From JBAXEO01 sp964541375 (GTDB lineage Bacteria; Actinomycetota; Coriobacteriia; Anaerosomatales; JAAXUF01), in assembly GCA_964541375.1 (NCBI GenBank), contig CAZIPT010000007.1:1-49643 (forward strand): DNA of 49,643 bases, given 5' to 3'. Positions within the stretch are counted from its first letter, which is position 1, and each line of letters begins with the position of its first letter. Below, piece by piece: positions 8,828 to 16,546 of the stretch. The position numbers and the translations under genes are program-made. The notes beneath the pieces were generated by a model. That model did not search any database. It was not told the origin of the DNA and saw only the letters and a program-made list of their open reading frames with translations.

Positions 8828-9106
8828 CTACTTCTGCGAGGACAGATACTCGGCGATCTGGGCTGCCTCGGCATCACTCATCTGCGCGCCCTTGGCTCGC
8901 ATCCGCCCGATGGTCTGCTCCCACCCCGCCTTGTCCTTCTTGGCAGAATTGACACGATCGATCGTATGGCACAGGGTGCACTTGCTCTTCACCAACTCCG
9001 ACCCGCCCCCCTGACCGCTACTCCCCGCAGGGGTGCATCCTGCAGCCACGATCATGGCGGCCGCACCCGTCAATACGATGATCGCTCGAGCCCTCTTGCC
9101 TTCCAT
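8828..9106 (-). CDS. Monohaem c-type cytochrome lipoprotein
   Basis: A 92-aa protein with a lipoprotein signal (MEGKRARAIIVLTGAAAM, then the lipobox VAAGC at about residues 20-24) and one haem-binding motif CTLCH. Two later methionines (in IGRMRAKG and AQMSDAEAA) can supply the distal ligand of a class I cytochrome fold. It is predicted to be tethered outside the membrane and to carry single electrons. The ATG at 9106 has AAGGAG eight bases upstream, and starts further upstream would destroy the signal peptide. It is divergent from the membrane protein at 9180. Its redox partners are not in the window, although a CcdA-type protein at 26387 could support haem ligation. Confidence 0.88.
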   Translation of the reverse strand: MEGKRARAIIVLTGAAAMIVAAGCTPAGSSGQGGGSELVKSKCTLCHTIDRVNSAKKDKAGWEQTIGRMRAKGAQMSDAEAAQIAEYLSSQK

Positions 9107-9179
9107 GTTCGATTCTCCTTGCGCCGCCGAGAGGGTATCCTTCGTTTCGTGTATACCCCACACCTCTGAAAGGCGTCCC

Positions 9180-9932
9180 ATGAGCTCGCGACGCTCAGAA
9201 CTGCTCATTCTTCTCGGGCTCCTGGGCCTCGGCGTGACCCTCTACGCTCTTCGCTGGGTCCTGTTCTCCGGCGCCGCGCTACACAACGAGATGTGGCGGT
9301 TCCTCGTCGGCGACATCGGCTTTCTGTGCCTGCAGGTCGCACTGGTCACGCTCATCCTCGATCGGTTGCTCCGCAGCCGCGAGCGCCAGGCGATGCTCCG
9401 CAAGCTCAACATGGTCATCGGCGCGTTCTTCTCAGACGTGGGGACCGAGCTGCTGGGGAGGCTCGCCGTAACCGACACGGGTCTCGCCGAGGTCCGCTCT
9501 GACCTGATACCGCAGACGAGCTGGACCGAGGTGGAGTACCGTGCAGCCGAGAAGGCCGTGGCCGAGCACCAGCCCAAGATCGATATCGAGGCGTGTGACC
9601 TTGAGGCGCTTAAAGCCATGCTCGTCGCCGAGAAGCCCTTCCTTCTCGGCCTTCTCAGCAACCAGTCTCTGCTGGAGCACGAACAGTTCACCGAGCTGTT
9701 GTGGGCCGTCACCCACCTCGCCGAGGAGCTCGAGGCCCGACCGCGGTTCGACGCGCTTCCCGTGCCTGACCGAATCCATCTCACGGGCGATGTGAAACGT
9801 GCATACGCCCTGCTCACATTGCAGTGGCTGTCCTATCTGCAGCATCTCCAGACGCAGTACCCGTATCTGTTCTCGCTGGCTGCTCGCGTGAATCCGCTCG
9901 ACCCAGCCGCGCACGTGGAGCTGACGAGCTAG
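9180..9932 (+). CDS. Membrane protein of unknown function
   Basis: I do not recognise this 250-aa protein. Two membrane segments at the N-terminus (about 8-27 and 40-62, LLILLGLLGLGVTLYAL and FLCLQVALVTLILDRLL) are followed by a mostly helical, charged soluble region of about 185 residues. That region has a histidine/tryptophan-containing C-terminal part (ALLTLQWLSYLQHLQTQYPY) and no obvious catalytic motif. The ATG at 9180 follows GAAAGGCG. Upstream in-frame starts are rejected because they overlap the divergent cytochrome gene and lack a membrane-like N-terminus. Confidence 0.75.
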   Translation: MSSRRSELLILLGLLGLGVTLYALRWVLFSGAALHNEMWRFLVGDIGFLCLQVALVTLILDRLLRSRERQAMLRKLNMVIGAFFSDVGTELLGRLAVTDTGLAEVRSDLIPQTSWTEVEYRAAEKAVAEHQPKIDIEACDLEALKAMLVAEKPFLLGLLSNQSLLEHEQFTELLWAVTHLAEELEARPRFDALPVPDRIHLTGDVKRAYALLTLQWLSYLQHLQTQYPYLFSLAARVNPLDPAAHVELTS

Positions 9933-10062
9933 GGCTTCCATCACCTAAGCGACCAAGGTCCTGGGCGTATCGTCTCTTGAGACTCCGGAGAGTTGTCTGT
10001 TCCGGCGCTCAAGGTCTGCAGTACAGGCGCCGATACAACATCCAGAGTCTCTTCCTCATGTC

Positions 10063-10102
10063 AGCGAAAGTGCCCAGCTTGCAGAAGCCGGGCACTTTCG
10101 CT
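10063..10102. terminator. Strong bipartite hairpin
   Basis: The outer arms 10063-10075 and 10090-10102 (AGCGAAAGTGCCC / GGGCACTTTCGCT) pair perfectly over 13 bp. Inside, GCTT pairs with AAGC across one mismatch, leaving a GCAG tetraloop. It lies between the convergent ends of the membrane protein (9932, plus) and the YVTN-repeat protein (10200, minus), so a bidirectional terminator is most likely. There is no U-tract on either side. The rest of 9933-10199 shows no gene. Confidence 0.65.
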
Positions 10103-10199
10103 GTCCCTAGGTCCTGCCGTTAACGCGGGGACACCGACACGCAGGAAGGGACGGAATCGCATTCGCCCCTCTCGCTTGTGTCCGTGGGGGAGGTTCGAC

Positions 10200-13187
10200 C
10201 TACTTCACCGTGAAAGCCTTCTGTCCTGAGCTACCCGCGTAGCCGGCGGAAGCCGGGTAGGTCACTACCATTCTCCACTTGCCTGCGTACTTTGGCTTGG
10301 CTGTGGCGCTTAGAATCCCCGACCCGTCCGCACGCATGCCGACAGTGGTTCGTGACTTCCAGACCCACTTGATGGACTTCCTCCACTTGCCGTTGACCCT
10401 CTTCTTCACCGTCGTCTTCTCCCAGTGGAGTAGAGACAGCGAGGCCGGACCTGCTGCCGCAGGCGAGATGGTGGCCTTGAAGGTAACCGTCTTGTTTCGC
10501 CTAGGCGTCTTGGAGAAGCTCAGGCCCGAGATGCTGGTGGGTAACGGGAGGGCTGGTGGGATGATGGCGAAGTTGGCCGTAACGTCGACGTCCGCCTGCA
10601 CGTCGGTATCCACTCGGGGGTTGGCCGTAGAACCGTCGGACCAGCCCACAAAGCGGTATCCGATACTCGGGTTCGCCGTGACCGCCGAGCCGTTTGTCCC
10701 GTACTCAACTGTCTGTGAGGTGACACCGCTCAGCGTGCCACCCGCACCGGACTCGTACCTCAGGGAGTAGGTCTTGACAGCGGCGGGTGCCAAGAACTCG
10801 TAGGCTGCGATTCGGCCGAGGAGCGGCGAGCAACCAGAACCGGTGTTGGCCGAGTTCCCCATCTGACCATCAGCTGCGAACGCGTAGACAACATGCAGCC
10901 CGGGTTTGAGCGCCGCCGTCTTGCCGGACCAAACGTCGGCGCCTTCAGTAGCGGTGAGCCATGGCCCCTGCCAGGTGTCGATCTGGTAGTAGACGCCGGT
11001 CACGGCCGGGGCGGTGGGAGAGAAGGTGCTAGACGCAGTGAACGTGAACGTCGGAGTCCACGTAGGGACGGTGTCATACGGAAACGGTGCGATCGTGACG
11101 GTCAGGGGGATGTCCTGCTCGACCTGCTCATCGATGACGGTGACGTCGTCGCTAAGGTAGTTGGTCACGTAGACCTTGTTGGTGATTGGGTCGACGGCCA
11201 CGGCGGTCGGAGACGTCCCTGCAGCCGCAGTGGTGGTATCGGCCGACCCGTCGATGACGGTGACGTCGTTGCTGCCGGAGTTGGTCACGTAGACCTTGTT
11301 GCTGACCGGGTTGACTGCCAGGGCGGTCGGAGACGTCCCCGCACCGACCGTGGTTGCGTTGTCGGCCGCCCCGTCGATCACGGTGACGTTGTCGCTGTTG
11401 TAGTTGGTCACGTAGACCTTGTTGGTGATTGGGTTGACGGCCGCAGCATTCGGATAGGTCCCCACGCCCACGGTCTTGGCGGTATCGGCCGCCACGTTGA
11501 TGACGGTGACGTCGTTGCTGCCGGAGTTGGTCACGTAGACCTTGTTGGTGATTGGGTTGACGGCCAAGGCCGTCGGAGACGTCCCCGCCGCCAAGGTTGT
11601 GGTGGTGTCGTCAACCCCGTCTATGACGGTGACGTCATTGCTGTCGGTGTTGGCCACGTAGACCCTGTTCGTGATTGGGTTGATGACCACGGCACTCGGA
11701 TAGGTCCCCACGCCCACGGTGGCGGTCGTGTTGGTGGCCCCGTCGATGACGGTGACGTCGTTGCTGTTGCGGTTGGCGACGTAGACCTTGTTGGTGACCG
11801 GGTTGACGGCCAGCGCGCTCGGACACGCCCCTGCGCCCACCGTGGTGACAGTGGCGGCGGCCCCGTCGATCACGGTGACGTCGTTGCTGTCGGTGTTGGC
11901 CACGTAGATCTTGTTGGTGACCGGGTTCACGGCCAGGGCGCTCGGACACGCCCCCGCGCCCACGGCAGTAGCTATGTTGGTGGCCCCGTCGATGACGGTG
12001 ACGTCGCTGCTATTGCGGTTGGCCACGTAGACCTTGTTTGTGACCGGGTTGACCGCCACAGCGATCGGATTGGTTCCTGCGCCCGCGGTCGCGGTCGTGT
12101 TGGTGCCCCCGTCGATGACGGTGACGTCGTCGCTACCGGAGTTGGCGGCGTAGACCTTGTTCGTCACCGGATTGACGGTCACGGCACTCGGGTTGACCCC
12201 TGCGCCAACGGTGGTGACGGTGTCGGCCGCACCGTCGATGACCGTGACGTCGTTGCTGTCGCGGTTGGCCACGTAGACCCTGTTCGTGACCGAGCTGACG
12301 GCCAGGGCGGTCGGGGACGTCCCCACGCCCACGGTGGTGGCCGTGCCCGCGGCGCCGTCGATGACGGTGACCTCGTTGCTGTCGGTGTTGGCAACGTAGA
12401 TCCTGTTGGTGACCGGGTTGGCGCTCACGGCACTCGGATAGGTTCCCACGTCCACAATGGTGGTAGCGTCGGTGACCCCGTCGATCACGGTGACATCATT
12501 GCTTCCGGAGTTGGCCACGTAGACCCTGTTGGTGACCGCGTTGACAGATAGGGCGGTCGGATAGGTCCCCACGTCCACTGCGGTGGTGGCCTCGGTAGCC
12601 CCGTCGATGACGGTAACGTTGCCGCTGCCATAGTTGGCGACATAAACGATGCCGGTGACCGGGTTGACGGCTACGGCGCCCGGATCCGTGCCCACGCCCA
12701 CGGTGGTGACGGTGATGCTGGCCCCATCGATTATGGTGACGCTGGCATCGTCGCGGTTGGTCACGTAGACCTTGTCGGTGACCGGGTTGACGGCCAGGGC
12801 CGTCGGATTCGCCCCTACGTGCACAGTGGCGGCGGTGTTAGTGGCCCCGTCGATGACGGTGACGGTGTCACTACCCCAATTTGCGACATACACCTTGTTC
12901 GTGACCGGGTTGACGGCCAGGGCCGTGGGTTTCACCCCTACGTCTACAGTGGTAGTAGCGTTCGTGGCCCCGTCGATGACGGTAACGTCGTTGCTCAAGT
13001 AGTTGGCCACGTAGACTTTGTTGGTGACAGGGTTGATGGCTACGGACGTCGGATTCCGCCCCGCGTCCAGCGTGATGGCATTCGCCCATGAAGCGTTGGC
13101 GAACATGCCGATCGCGATGACGATCAGCGACATGGTGACGCGTGCCGCCCCCGCCTTGCTGCGTCCCAACCCGATGGTGCTTCGCAT
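10200..13187 (-). CDS. Large secreted YVTN beta-propeller repeat protein
   Basis: A 995-aa exported protein. Residues 1-37 form a signal peptide ending SWANA. Residues 38 to about 693 are 16 tandem repeats of about 41 residues built on P-x-A-V-N-P-V-T-N-K-V-Y-V-A-N...DVTVIDG, the YVTN beta-propeller blade. An Ig-like or linker region follows (about 694-805), then a 70-residue InlB-B-like module (YSLRYESGAGGTLSG to VDVTANF). A basic C-terminal domain (about 880-995, rich in Lys, Trp and Ser) contains KTVTFKATISPAAAGP. A surface or matrix binding role is plausible but not shown; no LPXTG or membrane anchor is visible. The ATG at 13187 has GGAGG four bases upstream, and an in-frame upstream extension lacks a signal peptide. 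Confidence 0.88.
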   Translation of the reverse strand: MRSTIGLGRSKAGAARVTMSLIVIAIGMFANASWANAITLDAGRNPTSVAINPVTNKVYVANYLSNDVTVIDGATNATTTVDVGVKPTALAVNPVTNKVYVANWGSDTVTVIDGATNTAATVHVGANPTALAVNPVTDKVYVTNRDDASVTIIDGASITVTTVGVGTDPGAVAVNPVTGIVYVANYGSGNVTVIDGATEATTAVDVGTYPTALSVNAVTNRVYVANSGSNDVTVIDGVTDATTIVDVGTYPSAVSANPVTNRIYVANTDSNEVTVIDGAAGTATTVGVGTSPTALAVSSVTNRVYVANRDSNDVTVIDGAADTVTTVGAGVNPSAVTVNPVTNKVYAANSGSDDVTVIDGGTNTTATAGAGTNPIAVAVNPVTNKVYVANRNSSDVTVIDGATNIATAVGAGACPSALAVNPVTNKIYVANTDSNDVTVIDGAAATVTTVGAGACPSALAVNPVTNKVYVANRNSNDVTVIDGATNTTATVGVGTYPSAVVINPITNRVYVANTDSNDVTVIDGVDDTTTTLAAGTSPTALAVNPITNKVYVTNSGSNDVTVINVAADTAKTVGVGTYPNAAAVNPITNKVYVTNYNSDNVTVIDGAADNATTVGAGTSPTALAVNPVSNKVYVTNSGSNDVTVIDGSADTTTAAAGTSPTAVAVDPITNKVYVTNYLSDDVTVIDEQVEQDIPLTVTIAPFPYDTVPTWTPTFTFTASSTFSPTAPAVTGVYYQIDTWQGPWLTATEGADVWSGKTAALKPGLHVVYAFAADGQMGNSANTGSGCSPLLGRIAAYEFLAPAAVKTYSLRYESGAGGTLSGVTSQTVEYGTNGSAVTANPSIGYRFVGWSDGSTANPRVDTDVQADVDVTANFAIIPPALPLPTSISGLSFSKTPRRNKTVTFKATISPAAAGPASLSLLHWEKTTVKKRVNGKWRKSIKWVWKSRTTVGMRADGSGILSATAKPKYAGKWRMVVTYPASAGYAGSSGQKAFTVK
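11110..13076 (-). repeat. 16 tandem 123-bp repeats encoding YVTN blades
   Basis: Each unit is about 123 bp and encodes about 41 residues. Units share long near-identical DNA stretches (for example around ACGTAGACCTTGTTGGTGAC on the plus strand), while the bases encoding the variable loop differ. The last unit boundary is one residue short. The repetition also opens a long antiphase reading frame on the plus strand, which is not a gene. Such arrays change length readily by recombination and are prone to assembly collapse, so the copy number is only as reliable as the assembly. Confidence 0.9.
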
Positions 13188-13643
13188 GTGGCCTCCAGTG
13201 AATGCTGCCTTGAACTGGGCGTGAGGCAGGAGCATGGACGGCGTCCATCGATCAAGCAGTCGGTTCGCGCACGCACCGACCGTCCTCGCGCCGACGGCAA
13301 AGCGCCTAGCCTTCAGCAGCGGACAGAATTGTCCCATAACGTGGCGACAAGGAACCAGCACCTCCCAGGCCAAGAAGGCACCACGTGAATGCGTGGCCGT
13401 TCAACTCGCCGAACTCAGCTGCGGAATGTGACTCGGGCACTCCAAGGCGAAGTGCGGTGGAGGCCGCACCTCGGGCGCATAGCAGCTGTTCGCGGGACTC
13501 CCGCAGCAAACGAGCCCAGGGTGCGGCCGATGTGCTGCCTGCAAACCATCGGCCCGGCATTCATGTCGGGTTCTTCTGAGTTCTTCTCTCCAAATGAAGA
13601 ACCCGTCACCCGCGTTTCCGCAGATGACGGGCGATATTGAAGA
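13188..13643. other. Non-coding stretch with hairpins between the YVTN gene and tRNA-Val
   Basis: No supportable gene. It holds the leader of the YVTN-repeat gene, including an inverted repeat ACCGAC/GTCGGT near 13275-13300. Close to tRNA-Val there are two stem-loops: GGGTTCTTC/GAAGAACCC at 13568-13604 and CCCGTCA/TGACGGG at about 13602-13631. Both lie downstream of tRNA-Val on the minus strand and could end its transcript. A clear -35/-10 pair for the YVTN gene was not found. Confidence 0.5.
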
Positions 13644-13718
13644 TGGTGGGCGATAGAGGATTTGAACCTCTGACCCCTTCCGTGTCAAGGAAGTGCTCTC
13701 CCCCTGAGCTAATCGCCC
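13644..13718 (-). tRNA. tRNA-Val (GAC)
   Basis: The minus strand folds as a cloverleaf. Acceptor GGGCGAT pairs with ATCGCCC, the D arm contains TTAGCTCAGGGGGAGAGC, the anticodon stem CTTCC/GGAAG encloses a TTGACAC loop with anticodon GAC, and the T arm contains GGTTCAAATCC. The discriminator is A and CCA is encoded. Confidence 0.96.
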
Positions 13719-13741
13719 ATCTGCGGCCTCATCGGCAGCGA

Positions 13742-13769
13742 ACGATAGTTTAGCAAAGTGCATACACAA
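13742..13769 (-). promoter_or_regulatory. Probable promoter of tRNA-Val
   Basis: On the minus strand TTGTGT (13764-13769) and TATCGT (13742-13747) are 16 bases apart and end about 24 bases before the mature tRNA. The -10 is a moderate match, so the call rests mainly on position. Confidence 0.45.
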
Positions 13770-13818
13770 GGGAAGCCCCTACTTTCCCAGGCACCCCGGA
13801 ATCGGGCGAAACTCACCC

Positions 13819-13847
13819 TTGCACCCACCTGAGGGTGCAGCTAGACT
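13819..13847 (+). promoter_or_regulatory. Promoter of tRNA-Gly/tRNA-Cys
   Basis: TTGCAC (13819-13824) and TAGACT (13842-13847) are separated by exactly 17 bases. The -10 ends 11 bases before the tRNA-Gly 5' end, leaving a leader of only a few bases. Confidence 0.65.
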
Positions 13848-13858
13848 AGCCTCTGCGC

Positions 13859-13934
13859 GCGGACGTGGCTCAGTTGGTAGAGCACAACCTTGCCAAGGTT
13901 GGGGTCGCCGGTTCGAATCCGGTCGTCCGCTCCA
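13859..13934 (+). tRNA. tRNA-Gly (GCC)
   Basis: Acceptor GCGGACG/CGTCCGC, D arm with GGCTCAGTTGGTAGAGC, anticodon stem CAACC/GGTTG with loop TTGCCAA giving GCC, and T arm with GGTTCGAATCC. Discriminator T and encoded CCA. It leads tRNA-Cys on the same strand. Confidence 0.96.
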
Positions 13935-14025
13935 ATGTTCAGTACGAAGGCTGGTCAGAGGGTTCCGGCGAGCGGGCCTGGACGGCCAGCCTTCTCTTCT
14001 TGATATCGCCCCAAGGGGCACAAAC

Positions 14026-14099
14026 GGCGACGTCGCCAAGTGGTAAGGCAGAGGCCTGCAAAGCCTTTACCCCCGGTTCGAATCCGGGCGTCGCCTCCA
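14026..14099 (+). tRNA. tRNA-Cys (GCA)
   Basis: Acceptor GGCGACG/CGTCGCC, a short D arm (GCCAAGTGGTAAGGC), anticodon stem AGGCC-type with loop CTGCAAA giving GCA, and T arm CGGTTCGAATCCG. Discriminator T, typical of tRNA-Cys, and encoded CCA. It lies 91 bases after tRNA-Gly. Confidence 0.96.
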
Positions 14100-14108
14100 G
14101 AAAACAAC

Positions 14109-14136
14109 ACGACCGACAGGCATTCCTGTCGGTCGT
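14109..14136 (+). terminator. Terminator after the tRNA-Gly/Cys unit
   Basis: Perfect 12-bp stem ACGACCGACAGG (14109-14120) / CCTGTCGGTCGT (14125-14136) around a CATT loop, starting ten bases after the tRNA-Cys CCA. It is flanked by AAAACAAC upstream and TGTCGTTT downstream. It can also serve the convergent minus-strand ORF that ends at 14149. Confidence 0.8.
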
Positions 14137-14148
14137 TGTCGTTTCCTG

Positions 14149-14304
14149 CTACCCCGCGGAGTACTTGAGCTGCACTCGCTTGGCCTGTTCGAGCCGAGCG
14201 AGCCCACGCTCGACGTCGCGCGGATCCGGGATGTTCTCCACGGCCCAACGGACGATCTGGGTGGGTACGAGCGGATAGCGCTTACGCGCTTGTGCCAGGG
14301 TCAT
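14149..14304 (-). CDS. Small hypothetical protein, 51 aa
   Basis: An ATG at 14304 with GAGGAG six bases upstream opens a 51-residue frame: MTLAQARKRYPLVPTQIV, RWAVENIPDPRDVERGLARL, then EQAKRVQLKYSAG. It is rich in Arg, Leu and Ala, likely helical, soluble and basic, without Cys or a membrane segment. I do not recognise it. It stands alone between the tRNA terminator and the yqhA-like gene. The strong ribosome-binding site and ordinary amino-acid composition favour a real gene. Confidence 0.6.
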   Translation of the reverse strand: MTLAQARKRYPLVPTQIVRWAVENIPDPRDVERGLARLEQAKRVQLKYSAG

Positions 14305-14420
14305 GGCTACTCCTCATGCTACGACTACTGCTACGACTAAGACTGCGACTGTGGTGGTGATGACCCTATCTGCGAGTAGTCTGCGCTTGCGCTCCAAGCG
14401 CCGTCAAGCGTTCTTCCGGC

Positions 14421-14957
14421 TTACTCGGCCTTGTGCAGAAGCACTGACTTCGCGAAGTACGCGAGCGAGCCGATCACCGCTGCGATTCCAACACCCAAGT
14501 AGAGCGCCTCCTGGGGATTGTCGGACTCGATCAAACGGCCGAGGAAGAAGATCGCCAATACGACGACCACGACCCCGACGAGCTTCTCCTTCAGGTCCTC
14601 AAGGCTCCGAACGACCAGCCATTCGGGAAGCGGGAGGTTCGGGTCGATGAACAGCTCGTAGAGCCCAAGGGCCATGATGTAGAGAACCACCGCAAGTAGG
14701 AATATGTCGGCGACCTCGATGAAGCCCACCACTGTGTGGTTCAGGCTGGAGTGAGAACTCGCGGCCTCGACGGTGATTTTGAAGACGTCGATCACGGCGA
14801 CTACCGTGAGAACCACTGCGGCGACGAAGAGGCCCGCGATGGGTGCAGCCACGAGATAGCGGGTGAAGCCCGCGAGCTTGGCTACCATTCTCGCGCCCTC
14901 GCTGTCATGCGAGGATCCCTGGATGCTCTCAGCATCGCCCGGGCCGGTATCGGACAT
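14421..14957 (-). CDS. YqhA / UPF0114 family membrane protein
   Basis: A 178-aa protein with a 25-residue acidic N-terminus and four hydrophobic segments (about 33-58, 78-103, 125-142 and 150-168). The combination of GFIEVADIFLLAVVLYIMALGLYELFI with LEDLKEKLVGVVVVVLAI is characteristic of UPF0114 (YqhA), inner-membrane proteins of unknown role. Its ATG follows directly on the TAG of the ubiX homologue, so it is the last gene of the ubiD-ubiA-ubiX unit. Whether it takes part in quinone synthesis is not known. Confidence 0.88.
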   Translation of the reverse strand: MSDTGPGDAESIQGSSHDSEGARMVAKLAGFTRYLVAAPIAGLFVAAVVLTVVAVIDVFKITVEAASSHSSLNHTVVGFIEVADIFLLAVVLYIMALGLYELFIDPNLPLPEWLVVRSLEDLKEKLVGVVVVVLAIFFLGRLIESDNPQEALYLGVGIAAVIGSLAYFAKSVLLHKAE

Positions 14958-15563
14958 CTACTCTCCCCATCTCTTGAACAGGTTGTGGTCAACGTCCAGC
15001 ACGTCGAGCACCTTGCCCACCACGAATCCGACCAGGTCATCGATCGTCTCAGGCTTGGTGTAGAACGCCGGCATCGCAGGTACGATGATGGCTCCCGCCT
15101 CGGCGACCGCGGTCAGGTTCCGCAAGTGGACAAGTGACAGAGGCGTCTCGCGAGGGACCAAGACCAGGGGACGGCGCTCCTTGAGCATCACGTCTGCAGC
15201 ACGCTCGGGTAGATCGTCGGCCATGCCGTTGGCAACGGACGCAAGGAATCCCATCGAACAAGGGGCCACGATCATTGCGTCGCTCCGATTCGAGCCCGAA
15301 GCGATCGCATCGAAGAGGTCGTCGGGGTAGGCGACTCTGAGCCCCTTCGCGTCGGGCAGCTCCAGGTAGGCGGCAAGCGCGACCTCGGCGACCTTGCGAT
15401 CCTCCGTGGGCAGCGTGAAGCCGAGCTCGAACGCGGTAACCTCTCGGCCGGCGTTGGTGAACACGACCGATACCTCGTGTCCCGCCAGGACCAACTGCTC
15501 GGTCACGCGCATCCCGTACACGCTCCCGGATGCACCCGTCACGACCACCGTGCACTTGCCCAT
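14958..15563 (-). CDS. Flavin prenyltransferase, UbiX family (MqnM-like)
   Basis: A 201-aa flavoprotein-like enzyme: MGKCTVVVTGASGSVYGMRV is the N-terminal phosphate-binding strand-loop, APCSMGFLASVANGMADDL and VLVPRETPLSLVHLRNL are UbiX signatures, and AGAIIVPAMPAFYTKPETI is the C-terminal part. UbiX attaches a dimethylallyl group to reduced FMN to make the prenyl-FMN cofactor of UbiD. I chose ATG 15563 because UbiX proteins begin just before the TGASG loop and AGGGG lies upstream. A GTG at 15581 that overlaps the ubiA stop would add six residues and is possible. The gene belongs with ubiD and ubiA. Confidence 0.93.
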   Translation of the reverse strand: MGKCTVVVTGASGSVYGMRVTEQLVLAGHEVSVVFTNAGREVTAFELGFTLPTEDRKVAEVALAAYLELPDAKGLRVAYPDDLFDAIASGSNRSDAMIVAPCSMGFLASVANGMADDLPERAADVMLKERRPLVLVPRETPLSLVHLRNLTAVAEAGAIIVPAMPAFYTKPETIDDLVGFVVGKVLDVLDVDHNLFKRWGE

Positions 15564-15577
15564 ACGCTCCCCTGCCC

Positions 15578-16546
15578 TCACACCAGAACCCGGCCAGCGA
15601 TCGCGCCGACCAGGATAACCACTGCGACCATACCATTCACGTTGAAGAACGCCGCGTTCACGCGGGACATGTCCTCGGCGGAGATGATCGCGTTCTCATA
15701 CCAAAGCAGCCCCGCCGCGATCGCCACCCCCACGTAGTACGGCCATGTCGCATCAGCGTACCAACCGCCCAGCGCGAACAGCACCACCGTCGCCGCGTGG
15801 CACCATCGAGTGACCGTCAGACCCTCGGCAATGCCGAAGTCCGCCGGCACGGAGTGAACTCCGTCGCGCACGTCGCACTCATAGTCCTGCGTGGCGTAGA
15901 TGATGTCGAAGCCCGCGGTCCAGATCGCTACGGCCGCCCCGAGAACCCACGGCGCCGCGTAGGTCAGAGGTGCACCCACCGCCGCCCAACCGCCCGTGAC
16001 CCCGAGGCCCAGACAGATACCGAGCCAGAAGTGGCAGAACCACGTGAAACGTTTCAGGTACGGATACACCACGAAGAACACCAGCGGAATCGGCCACAGC
16101 CAATGCGTGACGGGCGCCAACTGGAAGCAAGCGAACACGTACGCCGCCAGCACGACCGCCGAGAAGAGCCAAAGCTCCCAGCGCTTGATGGTGCCGGCGG
16201 GAATGGGCCGACCCGCGGTACGGGGGTTTCGTGCGTCGATCTCGGCGTCGACCGCGCGGTTCACCACGAAAGCGAAGCTACGGGCGCCGACCATGGCGAC
16301 CGTGACCCACAGAAGTGCCAGCGGGGTGGGCCATCCACCCGCGACCACCCAGGGGTTCAACATCGCCGAGTTCTGCGCCTGGAACGCAGCGTAACCCGGC
16401 GCACCCGACGCAGCGACAACCGCGGCCCCGTAGACGGCACCTAAGTAGGCGTACGGCAGCGCGAAGATGGAGTGCTCGAACTTCACCAGCTCAGCGAAGG
16501 TCTTGACCTTGCCGGGGCGCTTCTTCTCAGTAATCGCGTCACTCAC
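15578..16546 (-). CDS. UbiA-family prenyltransferase (MqnP-like)
   Basis: A 322-aa membrane enzyme with about eight or nine transmembrane helices. The two aspartate-rich motifs that bind Mg-polyprenyl diphosphate are present: NRAVDAEIDARNPRTAGRP near residue 95 and YATQDYECDVRDGVHSVP near residue 215. It would transfer a polyprenyl chain to an aromatic acid. With UbiD and UbiX homologues and no ubiquinone genes, the best fit is the late futalosine menaquinone route (prenylation of 1,4-dihydroxy-6-naphthoate). The GTG start overlaps the ubiD stop by four bases (GTGA). Role in menaquinone synthesis is inferred from family and context. Confidence 0.92.
   Translation of the reverse strand: MSDAITEKKRPGKVKTFAELVKFEHSIFALPYAYLGAVYGAAVVAASGAPGYAAFQAQNSAMLNPWVVAGGWPTPLALLWVTVAMVGARSFAFVVNRAVDAEIDARNPRTAGRPIPAGTIKRWELWLFSAVVLAAYVFACFQLAPVTHWLWPIPLVFFVVYPYLKRFTWFCHFWLGICLGLGVTGGWAAVGAPLTYAAPWVLGAAVAIWTAGFDIIYATQDYECDVRDGVHSVPADFGIAEGLTVTRWCHAATVVLFALGGWYADATWPYYVGVAIAAGLLWYENAIISAEDMSRVNAAFFNVNGMVAVVILVGAIAGRVLV

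Noticed and set aside
9133..9158. GGGTAT and ATACCC between the cytochrome and the gene at 9180, resembling the CsoR-type operator
   Set aside because: The arms are in the opposite order (GGGTAT first) and 14 bases apart, and they do not lie in a promoter spacer, so they do not form the same palindrome.
10893..12551. 552-codon open frame on the plus strand, rich in Val, Asp, Gly and His
   Set aside because: It is the antisense of the 123-bp repeat array of the YVTN gene. Repeats without stops on one strand open a periodic frame on the other, and it has no ribosome-binding site or recognisable domain.
13262..13320. GACGGCAAAGCG and GCACGCACC recalling a cyclic-di-GMP riboswitch
   Set aside because: The defining GGGCAAACC receptor and tetraloop are missing, and the plus-strand orientation points away from the YVTN gene with no downstream gene on that strand.
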